Assembly (NCBI GenBank): GCA_965116935.1
Contig: OZ220737.1
Coordinates: 2,480,001-2,544,000, forward strand
Source: VXYL01 sp965116935
GTDB lineage: Bacteria; Pseudomonadota; Gammaproteobacteria; Pseudomonadales; Azotimanducaceae
Length of the DNA: 64,000 bases
Direction: 5' to 3'
In this document: in pieces, positions 43,739-52,125 of the stretch
How positions within the stretch are numbered: position 1 is the first letter of the stretch
Layout of the letters: each line of letters begins with the position of its first letter
Made by a program: the position numbers and the translations under genes
Notes under the pieces: model-generated
Databases searched by the model: none
Told to the model about the DNA's origin: nothing
The model's input: the letters and a program-made list of their open reading frames with translations, nothing else

Positions 43739-44461
43739 GTGGATGGTTTGGTTCGAGACTTGCGCCTCGATGTGGTTCGAGCGCTACGCGATGTTGCGGA
43801 CCCGGAGCGAGCGCGCGGGCAGCAGGCGTACATGAAGTCGGAGATGCCGTTTCACGGTGTCACGGTGCCGGTTGTGCGCAAGCTCGTAGCGGAAATGGTG
43901 CGGTCGCGGCCGTTGCCGGATGCGGCCACCTGGGAGCAGGCGGTTCTCGCGCTTTGGCGGTCGGCGGAGCGACGCGAGGAGCGCTATGCCGCCGTGGAAC
44001 TCCTGAACCACAGTCGCCACCGGCGCTGGCTGGAGCCGGGGCGGATGGCGATGATCGAGGAAATGGTCGTCACGGGTGCGTGGTGGGATTACGTGGACGC
44101 CATCGCCAGCGTGGCTGTGGGGCAGATGTTGAACCGCCATCCGGCGGAAGTCGCGGCGCTGCTGCGCCGCTGGGCGGAAGACGCAGACATCTGGAAGCGA
44201 CGCACGGCGATTCTCGCGCAGCTAAAGCGTGGCAAGGCCACGGACGAGGAGCTGCTGTTTGCGCTCATCGAGCCCTCCATCGACGAGCGCGAGTTCTTCC
44301 TGCGCAAGGCCATCGGCTGGGCGCTGCGGCAATACTCCCGCGTCAACCCAGATGCCGTGGTGGCCTATGTGGAACGCTACGCCGACCGGCTTTCTCCGCT
44401 GTCCAAGCGAGAAGGGCTCAAGGCGCTCTTGAAGTCGGGCGCGGTGGCGGAGATTCCCTGA
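43739..44461 (+). CDS. alkD: DNA alkylation repair protein (AlkD-like)
   Basis: A 240-residue HEAT-like repeat protein of the AlkD family, which removes bulky or alkylated bases such as 3-methyladenine. YMKSEMPFHGVTVPVVRKL near the N-terminus, AWWDYVDAIASVAVG in the middle (Trp and Asp of the active cleft), WKRRTAILAQL and FFLRKAIGWALRQYSRVNP match the family. I chose the GTG at 43739 after GAGGA; the frame is open far upstream but there lies antisense to the amidohydrolase gene. Confidence 0.9.
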   Translation: MDGLVRDLRLDVVRALRDVADPERARGQQAYMKSEMPFHGVTVPVVRKLVAEMVRSRPLPDAATWEQAVLALWRSAERREERYAAVELLNHSRHRRWLEPGRMAMIEEMVVTGAWWDYVDAIASVAVGQMLNRHPAEVAALLRRWAEDADIWKRRTAILAQLKRGKATDEELLFALIEPSIDEREFFLRKAIGWALRQYSRVNPDAVVAYVERYADRLSPLSKREGLKALLKSGAVAEIP

Positions 44462-44494
44462 AGGCGCCGTCGGGTTCTACGGCCCGCAACGGGT

Positions 44495-44863
44495 TTACGG
44501 CAGCTTGGCACCTTCCTCGATGGGGATGAAGAGGCAGGAGCGGGGCTGGCCTTCCACGGCTCGGCTTTTGTGGCCATGGCCGGTGGTGTCTTCGGCCAAG
44601 AGGATGTCGCCGGATTCGAGACGTCGGGTTTCGCCGCTGCCCACCGTGATGTCCACTGAGCCGCGCAGATTCACGACGAACTGCCGCCTCGGGGCGGTGT
44701 GGAAGTCGAGGTCGTAGTCGCCGTCCACCTCGCGGAACATCACACCTGGGCCCGGTATGAGCGAGGAGAGCCGGCCGATGCCGCCCACCGACGACACCTC
44801 GATGTCCACGTCTTCGAAATGCGATTCGCCGTCGTCTCCCGTGTACACCCGCACCACGCGCAT
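44495..44863 (-). CDS. Small cupin-domain protein
   Basis: A 122-residue cupin. FHTAPRRQFVVNLRGSVDITVGSG and RRLESGDILLAEDTTGHGHKSR correspond to the two cupin motifs, with His residues for a metal site. It resembles small cupins annotated as unknown-function proteins; the ligand is not known. The ATG at 44863 gives the typical N-terminus MRVVRVYTGDDGESHFEDV. It converges with alkD and lies downstream of the GST gene. Confidence 0.75.
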   Translation of the reverse strand: MRVVRVYTGDDGESHFEDVDIEVSSVGGIGRLSSLIPGPGVMFREVDGDYDLDFHTAPRRQFVVNLRGSVDITVGSGETRRLESGDILLAEDTTGHGHKSRAVEGQPRSCLFIPIEEGAKLP

Positions 44864-44903
44864 TGCCTTCTCCCTTGCTGCCTTAAGAACCCCGATGCCT
44901 CGA

Positions 44904-44992
44904 TTCAGCCCCGCGCGCGCACTGCGGCGTCCGTGCGGCAAGGGGTGGGCGTGAGCCTGCTGAGTTCAGCCCCGCGCGCGCACTGCGGCGTC
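44904..44992. repeat. 28-base direct repeat duplicating the GST 3' end
   Basis: TTCAGCCCCGCGCGCGCACT plus GCGGCGTC occurs at 44904-44931 and again at 44965-44992, 61 bases apart. The right copy contains the stop codon and last codons of the GST gene, so the left one looks like a duplicated gene end. Confidence 0.85.
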
Positions 44993-45550
44993 GCGTTCCA
45001 GGCAGCGGCTCAGCCATTCGTCCACGTTGCCGTGGTCCGAAAGGTCGATGCGCGCCATGCGGCTCCAGCTCAGGACGCTGGCGACGTTGAGGTCCGCCAC
45101 CGTGAAGTCTTGGTTCACAAGATGGTCGCGGTCCGCAAGGTGGCCATTCAGCACCCGCAGCGGACGTTGGAGCGTCTCGATGCCAGCCGCCACGGCGTCC
45201 GGGTCCTTGTCGTAGCCCATGATGCCGTGCAGGTGCTTGAGCACGTCGAGCAACGTGCCCTCGACGGCAGTCATCACCCAGAAGCACCAGCGCAGGGTCT
45301 GCGCCTGCTCGTGAACCGAAGACGGCATCAGCTTGCCGTGCTTGCGGGCGAGGTAAAGGTTGATCGCCATCGACTCGGTGAGGGTGAAGCCATCGTCGTC
45401 AATGGCCGGCACCTGCGCCATCGGATTGACGGCGACGAGCGCCTCGGGCGTGGCATCGGTGATGTGCTCGTACTCGATGCCGAGTTCTTCCGCCATCCAC
45501 AGCGTGCGATACGTGCGGGTCCCGACGGGGCCGTAGATCTTAAGTGCCAT
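44966..45550 (-). CDS. Glutathione S-transferase family protein
   Basis: A 194-residue GST. The N-terminal thioredoxin-like domain has MALKIYGPVGTRTYRTLWMAEELGI, the cis-Pro block NPMAQVPAIDDDG and the glutathione gamma-Glu site LTESMAINLYLARK. The C-terminal helical domain contains VNQDFTVADLNVASVLSW with the conserved N-capping Asp. The class and substrate are not clear. Peroxiredoxin follows upstream by 59 bases on the same strand, suggesting an oxidative-stress cluster. Confidence 0.88.
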   Translation of the reverse strand: MALKIYGPVGTRTYRTLWMAEELGIEYEHITDATPEALVAVNPMAQVPAIDDDGFTLTESMAINLYLARKHGKLMPSSVHEQAQTLRWCFWVMTAVEGTLLDVLKHLHGIMGYDKDPDAVAAGIETLQRPLRVLNGHLADRDHLVNQDFTVADLNVASVLSWSRMARIDLSDHGNVDEWLSRCLERDAAVRARG

Positions 45551-45609
45551 GCTCTCTCTCCTGCTCGCGGATGTCGGTGTTGGTTCTTGTGCCTGCTGTC
45601 AGGCGTCCG

Positions 45610-46089
45610 TCAGAGGAGATCGAGAATCGCCTCGGCGCGGCTCACCTCGAAGGCTCCTGGCGCTTCCACGGCCAGCTTCGCGACGATGCCGTCGTCCACG
45701 ATCATGGCGTAGCGCTGCGAACGGGTGCCGAGTCCGAAGCCGCTGCCGTCCATCTCGAGGCCAATGGCCTTCGTGAAGTCGCCATTGCCGTCCGCCACCA
45801 TGGTGAGTTCGTCGGCGCCGGCCGACTTGCCCCAGGCATCCATGACGAAGGCGTCGTTGACGGCGATGCATACCACGCTGTCGACGCCCGTTTCCTTCAT
45901 CTGCGCCGCGTGCGTCACGAACCCGGGCAGGTGCGCCTGCGAGCAGGTGGGCGTAAACGCGCCCGGCACCGCAAACAGCACAACGCGCTTTTGCGAGAAC
46001 AGGTCGTTTGTGGACACGGCGGACGGCCCTGCGTCCCCCATCACGTGCACGGTAGCTTCCGGCAAGCGCTCGCCTTCTTGAATCGTCAT
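45610..46089 (-). CDS. Peroxiredoxin (Prx5 type)
   Basis: A 159-residue peroxiredoxin of the Prx5 group, reducing H2O2 and alkyl peroxides in the cytoplasm. The peroxidatic Cys is in VPGAFTPTCSQAHLPGF; the supporting Arg is in RSQRYAMIVDDG. No glutaredoxin domain is fused, so an external thiol donor is needed. It lies upstream of the GST gene in the same direction. Confidence 0.92.
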   Translation of the reverse strand: MTIQEGERLPEATVHVMGDAGPSAVSTNDLFSQKRVVLFAVPGAFTPTCSQAHLPGFVTHAAQMKETGVDSVVCIAVNDAFVMDAWGKSAGADELTMVADGNGDFTKAIGLEMDGSGFGLGTRSQRYAMIVDDGIVAKLAVEAPGAFEVSRAEAILDLL

Positions 46090-46255
46090 GAACTCCCCTC
46101 AGATGGAAATGTGGTTGGCGGCGGCATTCTAACGGAAGCTTCGGAGGCTCCCTCACCGTTTCTGAGGGGAAGGCGTCCCACCCGCCCAACGTGCCACGAG
46201 GCGCGTCTCCGGCATGGTGACGGCGCCCCGAGTTTCTGGGGTCACTTAATCTCAA

Positions 46256-46420
46256 ATGGGACCAGCCCGAGGGAGGCCCGGTGAATCTTGGCTACATCCG
46301 GCCAAGCGGCGGCGAGGTCTGACCGATGCCAGCTACTGGAAGGTGGACCGGGATCTCGCGGAGGACTACAACGTCCATCTCGCCCGCAAGGCCAACGAAG
46401 TTGGAAGTGTCGCCGCCTGA
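46256..46420 (+). CDS. Possible small or remnant gene
   Basis: An ATG-initiated 54-codon frame ends at 46420 and its last part, TDASYWKVDRDLAEDYNVH, reads like real protein, with a helix-type C-terminus ARKANEVGSVAA. I do not recognise it. It could be a small gene or the tail of a decayed one next to the HigBA module. Around it (46126-46255) I see only a degenerate family B-like segment. Confidence 0.25.
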   Translation: MGPARGRPGESWLHPAKRRRGLTDASYWKVDRDLAEDYNVHLARKANEVGSVAA

Positions 46421-46432
46421 TGGTCAGGAAGG

Positions 46433-46765
46433 TCAGGAACGGGCATCGGTCATCGCGCCTGTAGTCGCCGACTGCCGAGGCGTCACGCGCTTCACGATCT
46501 CGTGGCCCGCAGCTATTTCCGCCTGCCGAAGCTCCCACGTCTTCTGCAAGTTCAACCAAAGTTGCGGAGTCGTCCCGAAGTACCGCGCCAGCCGGAGTGC
46601 CGTGTCCGCGCTTACGCCTCTTTGGCCGTTCAGAATCATCGTCACCCGGTTCACCGGCACGCCCAGCGCCTTCGACAGCGCGTTGGCCGACAGCCCGACT
46701 TCATGGAGTTCGTCGCGCAGGACTTCGCCTGGATGCACGGGCTGCATTCCGTTCTTGGCGTTCAT
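46433..46765 (-). CDS. higA: HigA-type antitoxin
   Basis: A 110-residue helix-turn-helix antitoxin. MQPVHPGEVLRDELHEVGLS is the HigA start block and ALSKALGVPVNRVTMILNGQRGVSADTALRLARYFG is the HTH region. It should neutralise the HigB toxin encoded just upstream and repress the pair's promoter. Order toxin then antitoxin with a 14-base gap is typical of higBA. Confidence 0.92.
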   Translation of the reverse strand: MNAKNGMQPVHPGEVLRDELHEVGLSANALSKALGVPVNRVTMILNGQRGVSADTALRLARYFGTTPQLWLNLQKTWELRQAEIAAGHEIVKRVTPRQSATTGAMTDARS

Positions 46766-46779
46766 GTCCGAAATCTCCC

Positions 46780-47058
46780 TCAGTGGTAATCCACGATCTC
46801 CACGTCGCACGGCCCCTCGTCCGTCCAACGAAAGCAAACGCGCCATTGCGCGTTGATCCGAATGCTGTGCTGGCCGGCACGGTCGCCGCGCAGCGCTTCC
46901 AGCCGATTGCTCGGCAACGCGGCAAGGTCGCCAAGCGTCTCCGCGCTGTCCAACAAGACCAGCCGGCGTACGGCCTGACTAGCGAAGCCCTGAAACGCCG
47001 CGACGCGCCGCCCCTCGAAGAAGCGGCATGTATCCCGATCCTTGAAGCTTCGGATCAT
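46780..47058 (-). CDS. higB: HigB-type toxin (ribosome-dependent mRNase)
   Basis: A 92-residue RelE-fold toxin: MIRSFKDRDTCRFFEGRRV at the start, LPSNRLEALRGDRAGQHSIRINAQWRVCFRW as the catalytic basic core, and VEIVDYH at the end, all typical of HigB. Length is normal and residues look intact. First gene of the higBA operon. Confidence 0.93.
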   Translation of the reverse strand: MIRSFKDRDTCRFFEGRRVAAFQGFASQAVRRLVLLDSAETLGDLAALPSNRLEALRGDRAGQHSIRINAQWRVCFRWTDEGPCDVEIVDYH

Positions 47059-47187
47059 GCATGCTGACCGTACCGAGTTTTACGCCTTCCGTAAAGAACG
47101 GATGGGCGCGGTCAACTCTTGCTCGCTCCCCATGTGCCGCGATCAGCGATGCATAGGGACGGGGGCCCCATCGTGTACCTTCGCGGC

Positions 47188-48075
47188 ATGGCTTGGGGCA
47201 GGGAGTCGCGTGCGCTGAGCGCTGCGCTCGCGAGCGTGGCGCTTTGGTCCACCGTTGCCACGGCTTTCAAGCTCGGGCTGGCCGAGATGGCGCCGGTGCA
47301 GCTGCTGTTCCTTGCCTGCGTCGTGTCGCTCGCCTTCTTCGCGGCGGTGCGGCTGGTGCTTTGGCGTGGCATAGCGCCGATGTCGAGTGCGGTTCGGTGG
47401 CGCGTTGCGGCGCTGGGGCTCGTCAATCCCCTCGCCTATTACTTGATCCTGTTCGAGGCCTACGATCGCTTGCCGGCGCAAGTGGCGCAGCCACTCAACT
47501 ACACCTGGGCCATCGTCGTCGCGCTCCTCGCCTGGCCGATTCTGGGGCAGCGGTTGCGGGGGCGTGGCTGGCTCGGCATCGCCATTGCCTATGGCGGCGT
47601 GACGCTGCTCCTGACGCGAGGCGAACTCGGCGGGCTTGCGTTCGACCTCACCGGCGTTCTCCTGGCGCTCGCAAGCACGGTGCTCTGGGCGGGCTATTGG
47701 CTGGCGACGGTGCGCGTGTCGGCGCATCCGGTGCAGGGAATGCTCGCCGGATTTGCGCTCGCGACACCGGCGGTGGCTATCGTTTGCGCCGCGACCACGG
47801 GCTTGCCGCCACTCACGCCCACCAACATCGCCTTCGGCGTGTGGGTGGGATTGGTGGAAATGGGCATCACCTTCCTGCTGTGGCAGCGGGCACTGTCGCT
47901 GACGCGACACGTGGGCACCATCTCGCAACTGATCTTCCTGTCGCCTTTTCTTTCGCTGGTGCTGATCGCATCGGTACTGGGGGAGGAACTGCACCTCAGT
48001 GCGCCGGTGGCGCTGGCGCTGATCGTGGCGGGGCTTTTCGTGACGGGGCGGCCTAGGGCGGGATCAGGTCGTTAG
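47188..48075 (+). CDS. EamA/DMT-family transporter
   Basis: A 295-residue inner-membrane protein with about ten hydrophobic helices in two EamA repeats (first ALSAALASVALWSTVATAFKL; second LTGVLLALASTVLWAGYWLAT). Members move metabolites or amino acids; substrate is unknown. The ATG at 47188 starts just before the first helix; earlier starts (GTG 47173, ATG 47149) would add a short polar tail. No good ribosome site decides between them. Confidence 0.87.
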   Translation: MAWGRESRALSAALASVALWSTVATAFKLGLAEMAPVQLLFLACVVSLAFFAAVRLVLWRGIAPMSSAVRWRVAALGLVNPLAYYLILFEAYDRLPAQVAQPLNYTWAIVVALLAWPILGQRLRGRGWLGIAIAYGGVTLLLTRGELGGLAFDLTGVLLALASTVLWAGYWLATVRVSAHPVQGMLAGFALATPAVAIVCAATTGLPPLTPTNIAFGVWVGLVEMGITFLLWQRALSLTRHVGTISQLIFLSPFLSLVLIASVLGEELHLSAPVALALIVAGLFVTGRPRAGSGR

Positions 48076-48222
48076 CAGTCTGTCGGACTTGGCGGCGATG
48101 CACCCGGCTGCCGGACAGGCGACGCATGCGTCGCCCTTCTTCGGCCTTCCTCATGCGCTAGGCGCGACAAGAATCGTTGCCTTCGGACCAACGCTTCTAG
48201 CCCCCTTTGGTTGGTGCGCCTG

Positions 48223-49866
48223 CTATCGCGGTCGGTCGAAGGCCACCCGGAAGCCCAGTGTGGGCGAGCGGTAATGCGGTGAGAGGTGGTTGCGGTGGTC
48301 GATTCGGGCCGTGGTGGGGCCGGGGAGGAGGTAGTTGCCGCCCTTGACGACGACGGCGAAGCTGCCCGAGGTGCCGGATACGCTGCGGGTCCATTCGGAG
48401 ACATTGCCGCCCATGTTCAGGAGGCCCTCTGGGGTTTTGTCGCCCGACTCTTCGCTTGGCAGTTGGGGTCCGCGCAGGGCTTGCTCGCCCGTCACCGGGT
48501 TGGCGGCGGTGAAGTCGTCGCCCCAGGGGTAGATGCGCGTGCCTTGGCCCGAGGCGGCGCGTTCCCATTCCAAGGCCGTGGGCAGGCGGCCGCCGGCCCA
48601 CGAGGCGAAGGCGTAGGCGGACCACCAATCGACGTTCACCACGGGAAGGTCTGGTTGCTGCAACTGCTCTCGCCAATCGGGCGGACGATGGCTGTGGGAT
48701 GCAGGTTGGTTCGCTTCGGCGTGGAATCCGGCAAGCACGAAAGGGTCGCGCAGGAATGTGGCGTATTGGCGGCGGGTGACTTCCCGCGTCATCAAGTGCA
48801 GGGTCGGCGGAGCGTTAAGGCTCGCGTCGGTCGAGAGAATGCGGCCGATGAGGGGCAGTTGTTGCCGAGGCAGCGCGGAGAGGAGGCTTGGGATGCGCGC
48901 CGAGGCGGGGATGCCCACCTCGTAGCTGCCGGGGGGCAACTGCCTCGCGTCCGGTTCTGCGCGCCATGGCGTGGGGATCGGTTCGTGGTCGTAGGCGCAG
49001 CGAAATCCGAGATACGGGGAACGATGGTCCACCGGCGCCCGGCGATGCAGTGCAGCGAGGCTGTAGAGATCGCGGGGGGCGTTGTAGCCGTTGCCGCCCA
49101 TCACTGCCGGGCCGCCCGCGGGGTCGCTGAAAGCCCATTCCGACACGCCGTGCGCCATTCCGGACAGCCCTTCGGGCGTGTCCGCGTCAGGATGCAGGCC
49201 GCACTTCTGCGCGGCGTTCAGGAGCGGATCGAGATAGGGCCAAGCGTCCGACTGCAGGACATCGCCCGAGGGATAGAGGCGAGGCTGCCCACCGGCCGCG
49301 GCAGCCACCCATTCCGATGCCGTGGGCAGCCGCCCGCCGGCGGCGCGGCAATAGGCAACTGCATCCCACCACGTGATTCCTGTCGCTGGCGCATCCAGGC
49401 GTCCGCTAATGGTGTGGTCGCGGCTTTCGCTGAAGTGTCGCCAGTTGGGCGGTTGGTCTGGCGCGGCGGCGCGTGCAACGGCCTGTCGCTCGAACGGCAC
49501 CCAGCCGGCGAACTTGTAGAAATCCCCTTGCCGCACCTCGCAACGATCAAGCCAGAGCGGCGCCGTCAGACGCAAGGTGCGTGGGCCCGCAGCCAAGACA
49601 TGGTCGAACGAGCGCAGGTATCCGAAATGGTCGAGATGGCGGAGCAGGACGGCGTCGAACCTGGCGCCCGGCGAGTCGTCGTTCCTCGCGCCGGTGATCG
49701 TGACGAGGGACGTGTCGTAGGCCAGCCAAAGCGGGTAGAGCTTGACGAGCGCGACGAGGGAGCAAAGTGCCGCCACGGCGATGGCCCACGGTGCAAGGCC
49801 TCGGAACGCCCTGCCGGTAGGCAGCGCCGCAAGAACGGCGCGAGCCCCTGGCCTTCGTGTTGGCAT
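48223..49866 (-). CDS. Membrane-anchored tandem FGE-sulfatase-fold protein (catalytic Cys missing)
   Basis: A 547-residue protein with an N-terminal membrane helix (about residues 23-50, APWAIAVAALCSLVALVKLY) and two consecutive SUMF1/formylglycine-generating-enzyme-fold domains. Domain 1 (about 105-300) has WWDAVAYCRAAGGRLPTASEW and HRSPYLGFRCAYD; domain 2 (about 340-547) has WWSAYAFASWAGGRLPTALEWE, NMGGNVSEWT and YRSPTLGFRVAFD. The Cys pair of true FGEs is absent in both (KGGNYLLPGPTTARIDHRNH has none), so both are probably structural, as in GldK/PorK. Start lies 16 bases after the 577-residue gene. Confidence 0.88.
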   Translation of the reverse strand: MPTRRPGARAVLAALPTGRAFRGLAPWAIAVAALCSLVALVKLYPLWLAYDTSLVTITGARNDDSPGARFDAVLLRHLDHFGYLRSFDHVLAAGPRTLRLTAPLWLDRCEVRQGDFYKFAGWVPFERQAVARAAAPDQPPNWRHFSESRDHTISGRLDAPATGITWWDAVAYCRAAGGRLPTASEWVAAAAGGQPRLYPSGDVLQSDAWPYLDPLLNAAQKCGLHPDADTPEGLSGMAHGVSEWAFSDPAGGPAVMGGNGYNAPRDLYSLAALHRRAPVDHRSPYLGFRCAYDHEPIPTPWRAEPDARQLPPGSYEVGIPASARIPSLLSALPRQQLPLIGRILSTDASLNAPPTLHLMTREVTRRQYATFLRDPFVLAGFHAEANQPASHSHRPPDWREQLQQPDLPVVNVDWWSAYAFASWAGGRLPTALEWERAASGQGTRIYPWGDDFTAANPVTGEQALRGPQLPSEESGDKTPEGLLNMGGNVSEWTRSVSGTSGSFAVVVKGGNYLLPGPTTARIDHRNHLSPHYRSPTLGFRVAFDRPR

Positions 49867-49882
49867 TCGCTCGCAGCTACGG

Positions 49883-51616
49883 CTAGCGCGTTGGAGCGTC
49901 CGCCGTCGCGTTGCTGGCAGCGCCGGCTAAGGCCCGTTTACCAAGCGGTATGCCGGCGAAGAACAGCAGGACGACGGCGACCACGACCAGCAGATAGAGC
50001 AAGAGCTGCCGGAACTCCTGGCGCAAGGCAACACCGGGGATCTGCGACTCCATGCGAAACCCGTCGATGGCGAGCGCGTTTTCGTCCGCCGGCAAGACAA
50101 GCCCGCCCACCTCGTCCACCCCGGCGAACAGGAATCCGGTGAGGAAGTCGTTGCGCTCCGGGTTTACCAGCGTCACGACCCGCCAGCGCGGTTCCATCTC
50201 CGGGACGGTTTCCGGCGGCGGCATCAGCACGACAACGTTGCGTGCAAGCTCCACCCGCAGCCCCTCGTGGATTTCGGCATGCAGGCCCAGCCGCAGACTG
50301 ACGGTAGCGTATGCGGGGGCGTCGTCGCGCGGGAAGGCCGCTTCCGCGTCCGTGGCGCTGCGCCGCCATCGCACGCGTGCGAGTGGTTCGTTCGGGAACA
50401 GCGTCACGTGCTGGGGCTGCCCGTCCGGGATCATCTCCGCGATCACCCGCAGCGAGGAGTCGTCCGGCGTCTGCGGGCTGGCGATGAGCCTCGTCAGGCG
50501 CTCGATCAGTTCCGCCAGTGCCGGTTCGGGTGGCGGCAGGTCCGGCACCGGGTCGAGCACGTCGCGGCGCAGGTCGAAGTCCGGCAGCGGCGACGGGAGG
50601 TTGGCGTCGGCGGTTTGCTGTACGCCGGCCAGATAGGCGAGCAACCCACGCACTAGTATGAAGAGGTCGAAATCGACGCCGTCCTCGCGAACGTCGTCGC
50701 TGGTGCTTCGCCAGGCGGCGCGGAAGCGCATGGCGTTCGACTCCACGGCGCTTGCGGAATCGCCGGCGCTGGGGGCGGGGCTTGGCTCCGACCCGCCACC
50801 CCGCTCTAGGAAACCTCGGGGAAGGTCGAGGTGCTGATCCGACGAACCGGCGCGTGCGGCGATGCTGCCGAAACTGCCCCGCAGAGAGTCGGTGGGGTAG
50901 TTGGCATCGAAGGCACCATGGCGCAGCAGTGCAACATCGCTCGGCAGCGAATGCAGCGCACCGCCGGTGCCGGTTGGCCCCGGCTCTTGGCTCAGCAACT
51001 CCGGTTGGCGAGGTGGAGTCTCGCGTGCCCAGGGCAGCTTTGGCCCTGCTTCGCGACCAGCCTCGCCGCCGCCAAGAAAGTGCCAGTGCAGGGGCGACAG
51101 GCCGTGTTTGCGAAAGATCGACATGGCGACGTAGAACTGGTCGATTCCGTAAACATCGACGCGGGTCGCGGCAAGCTGTTCCGGTGCCAGGGAGACGAGA
51201 TAGTGATCGAGCTCGTTGTCTTGCAGCAGCAGCTCGTCGCGGCCGTAGATGCGGCCCGTGTAGCCGTCGCGCACAAAGTCGTCATGCAGCTCGATGATCG
51301 GCATGGTGGCGTGTTGGGGATTGCGGTCTAGCGGGGAGGTGACGTAGTCGTGTAGCTGTGCCGGGGGCGACGTGGGCAGGGCGTTCATGACGAAGGAGCT
51401 CGCGATCTCGCGGCTCAGCAGCACGGAGACGTCCTCGGCTTGCTCCAGCTTGTCGCGCTCCTCCTCGTAGCGGGTCATCAAGCTCACCACAATCATGATG
51501 ATGACGATGGCAACGCTGTTGGCGAGGATGTCGGCGAGGGCCACGCCAGCGAAGGATGGCAAGAGGCCCGGCCGGTGCCGGCGTTCCGCACGCGCCTCGG
51601 CGACGGTGGTGGTCAC
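49883..51616 (-). CDS. Large bitopic protein with acidic N-terminal membrane helix, GldM/MotB-like in layout
   Basis: A 577-residue protein of unknown family. The N-terminal helix (about 18-47) reads FAGVALADILANSVAIVII, with an Asp-Ile-Leu-x-Asn motif at the membrane entry as in ExbD/MotB-type pegs. Then comes a charged, probably coiled segment (YEEERDKLEQAEDVSVLL), a long extracytoplasmic region with a Ser/Gly/Pro-rich central linker, and a second membrane helix at about 538-559 (LLLYLLVVVAVVLLFFAGIP). The start overlaps the preceding gene by 4 bases (ATGA). In position and build it is comparable to GldM, but no sequence homology is claimed, and GldM has no C-terminal helix. Confidence 0.7.
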   Translation of the reverse strand: MTTTVAEARAERRHRPGLLPSFAGVALADILANSVAIVIIMIVVSLMTRYEEERDKLEQAEDVSVLLSREIASSFVMNALPTSPPAQLHDYVTSPLDRNPQHATMPIIELHDDFVRDGYTGRIYGRDELLLQDNELDHYLVSLAPEQLAATRVDVYGIDQFYVAMSIFRKHGLSPLHWHFLGGGEAGREAGPKLPWARETPPRQPELLSQEPGPTGTGGALHSLPSDVALLRHGAFDANYPTDSLRGSFGSIAARAGSSDQHLDLPRGFLERGGGSEPSPAPSAGDSASAVESNAMRFRAAWRSTSDDVREDGVDFDLFILVRGLLAYLAGVQQTADANLPSPLPDFDLRRDVLDPVPDLPPPEPALAELIERLTRLIASPQTPDDSSLRVIAEMIPDGQPQHVTLFPNEPLARVRWRRSATDAEAAFPRDDAPAYATVSLRLGLHAEIHEGLRVELARNVVVLMPPPETVPEMEPRWRVVTLVNPERNDFLTGFLFAGVDEVGGLVLPADENALAIDGFRMESQIPGVALRQEFRQLLLYLLVVVAVVLLFFAGIPLGKRALAGAASNATADAPTR

Positions 51617-52125
51617 GGCGCCACCGCCTCCTGCACGAACGCCGGAATGTCGCCGAGCGCCACGGATTTCAACAGTTCGTCGTTGGCGATGATCCAGCCG
51701 ATGGACAGCACGCGATCCGGCAGCACGCGCATGATGCAGTTGCGCGCCTCGGCCATGGTGCCAACGCCGCCGCTCAGGATGGCGAAGATGAGCTGCTGTT
51801 TCTCGGCCTGATAGATGCGCCGGGTGTAGCGCGTGAAGGGGCTGCCGGCGCGGCAGATTTCACCTGCACGGACCACCTCGCCGGTCTCAACGATGCGAAG
51901 TTCCTGCGGAAACGCGAGCACGACGAACCCGGCGCCGCTTGCCCCCCAGCCAACCCGATGCAGCCCCTCGTCCTTGGCGGCCTCCAGTCGTTCCACCAAG
52001 GAGGCTTGGGTCATCAGATTCATGATCAGAAAGAGCACCAACAGAAGCGCGAAGATGCCGCCGAAGATCTCGACCATCGGCGTGCCGCTGCCGTCCTGCT
52101 CCCGGCCCCGACCGTGTCTGGCCAC
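51613..52125 (-). CDS. Small single-helix protein, second stator-peg-like subunit
   Basis: A 170-residue protein with one membrane helix near the N-terminus (about 17-39, MVEIFGGIFALLLVLFLIMN), carrying Glu at the start of the helix where ExbD and MotB carry Asp. The rest (about 130 residues) is a small extracytoplasmic domain with LQ/LR-rich helices and two Cys. The GTG start at 52125 follows directly on the stop of the ExbB-like gene, and the stop overlaps the next gene by 4 bases, so expression is strictly coupled. Not a recognised family. Confidence 0.68.
   Translation of the reverse strand: MARHGRGREQDGSGTPMVEIFGGIFALLLVLFLIMNLMTQASLVERLEAAKDEGLHRVGWGASGAGFVVLAFPQELRIVETGEVVRAGEICRAGSPFTRYTRRIYQAEKQQLIFAILSGGVGTMAEARNCIMRVLPDRVLSIGWIIANDELLKSVALGDIPAFVQEAVAP

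Noticed and set aside
48223..49866. Active formylglycine-generating enzyme with a sulfatase partner
   Set aside because: The Cys pair needed for catalysis is missing from both domains and no sulfatase gene is nearby.
48286..50142. Long open frame (618 codons) on the plus strand
   Set aside because: It is antisense to the FGE-fold gene, has the composition of a shadow frame in GC-rich DNA and shows no family motif.
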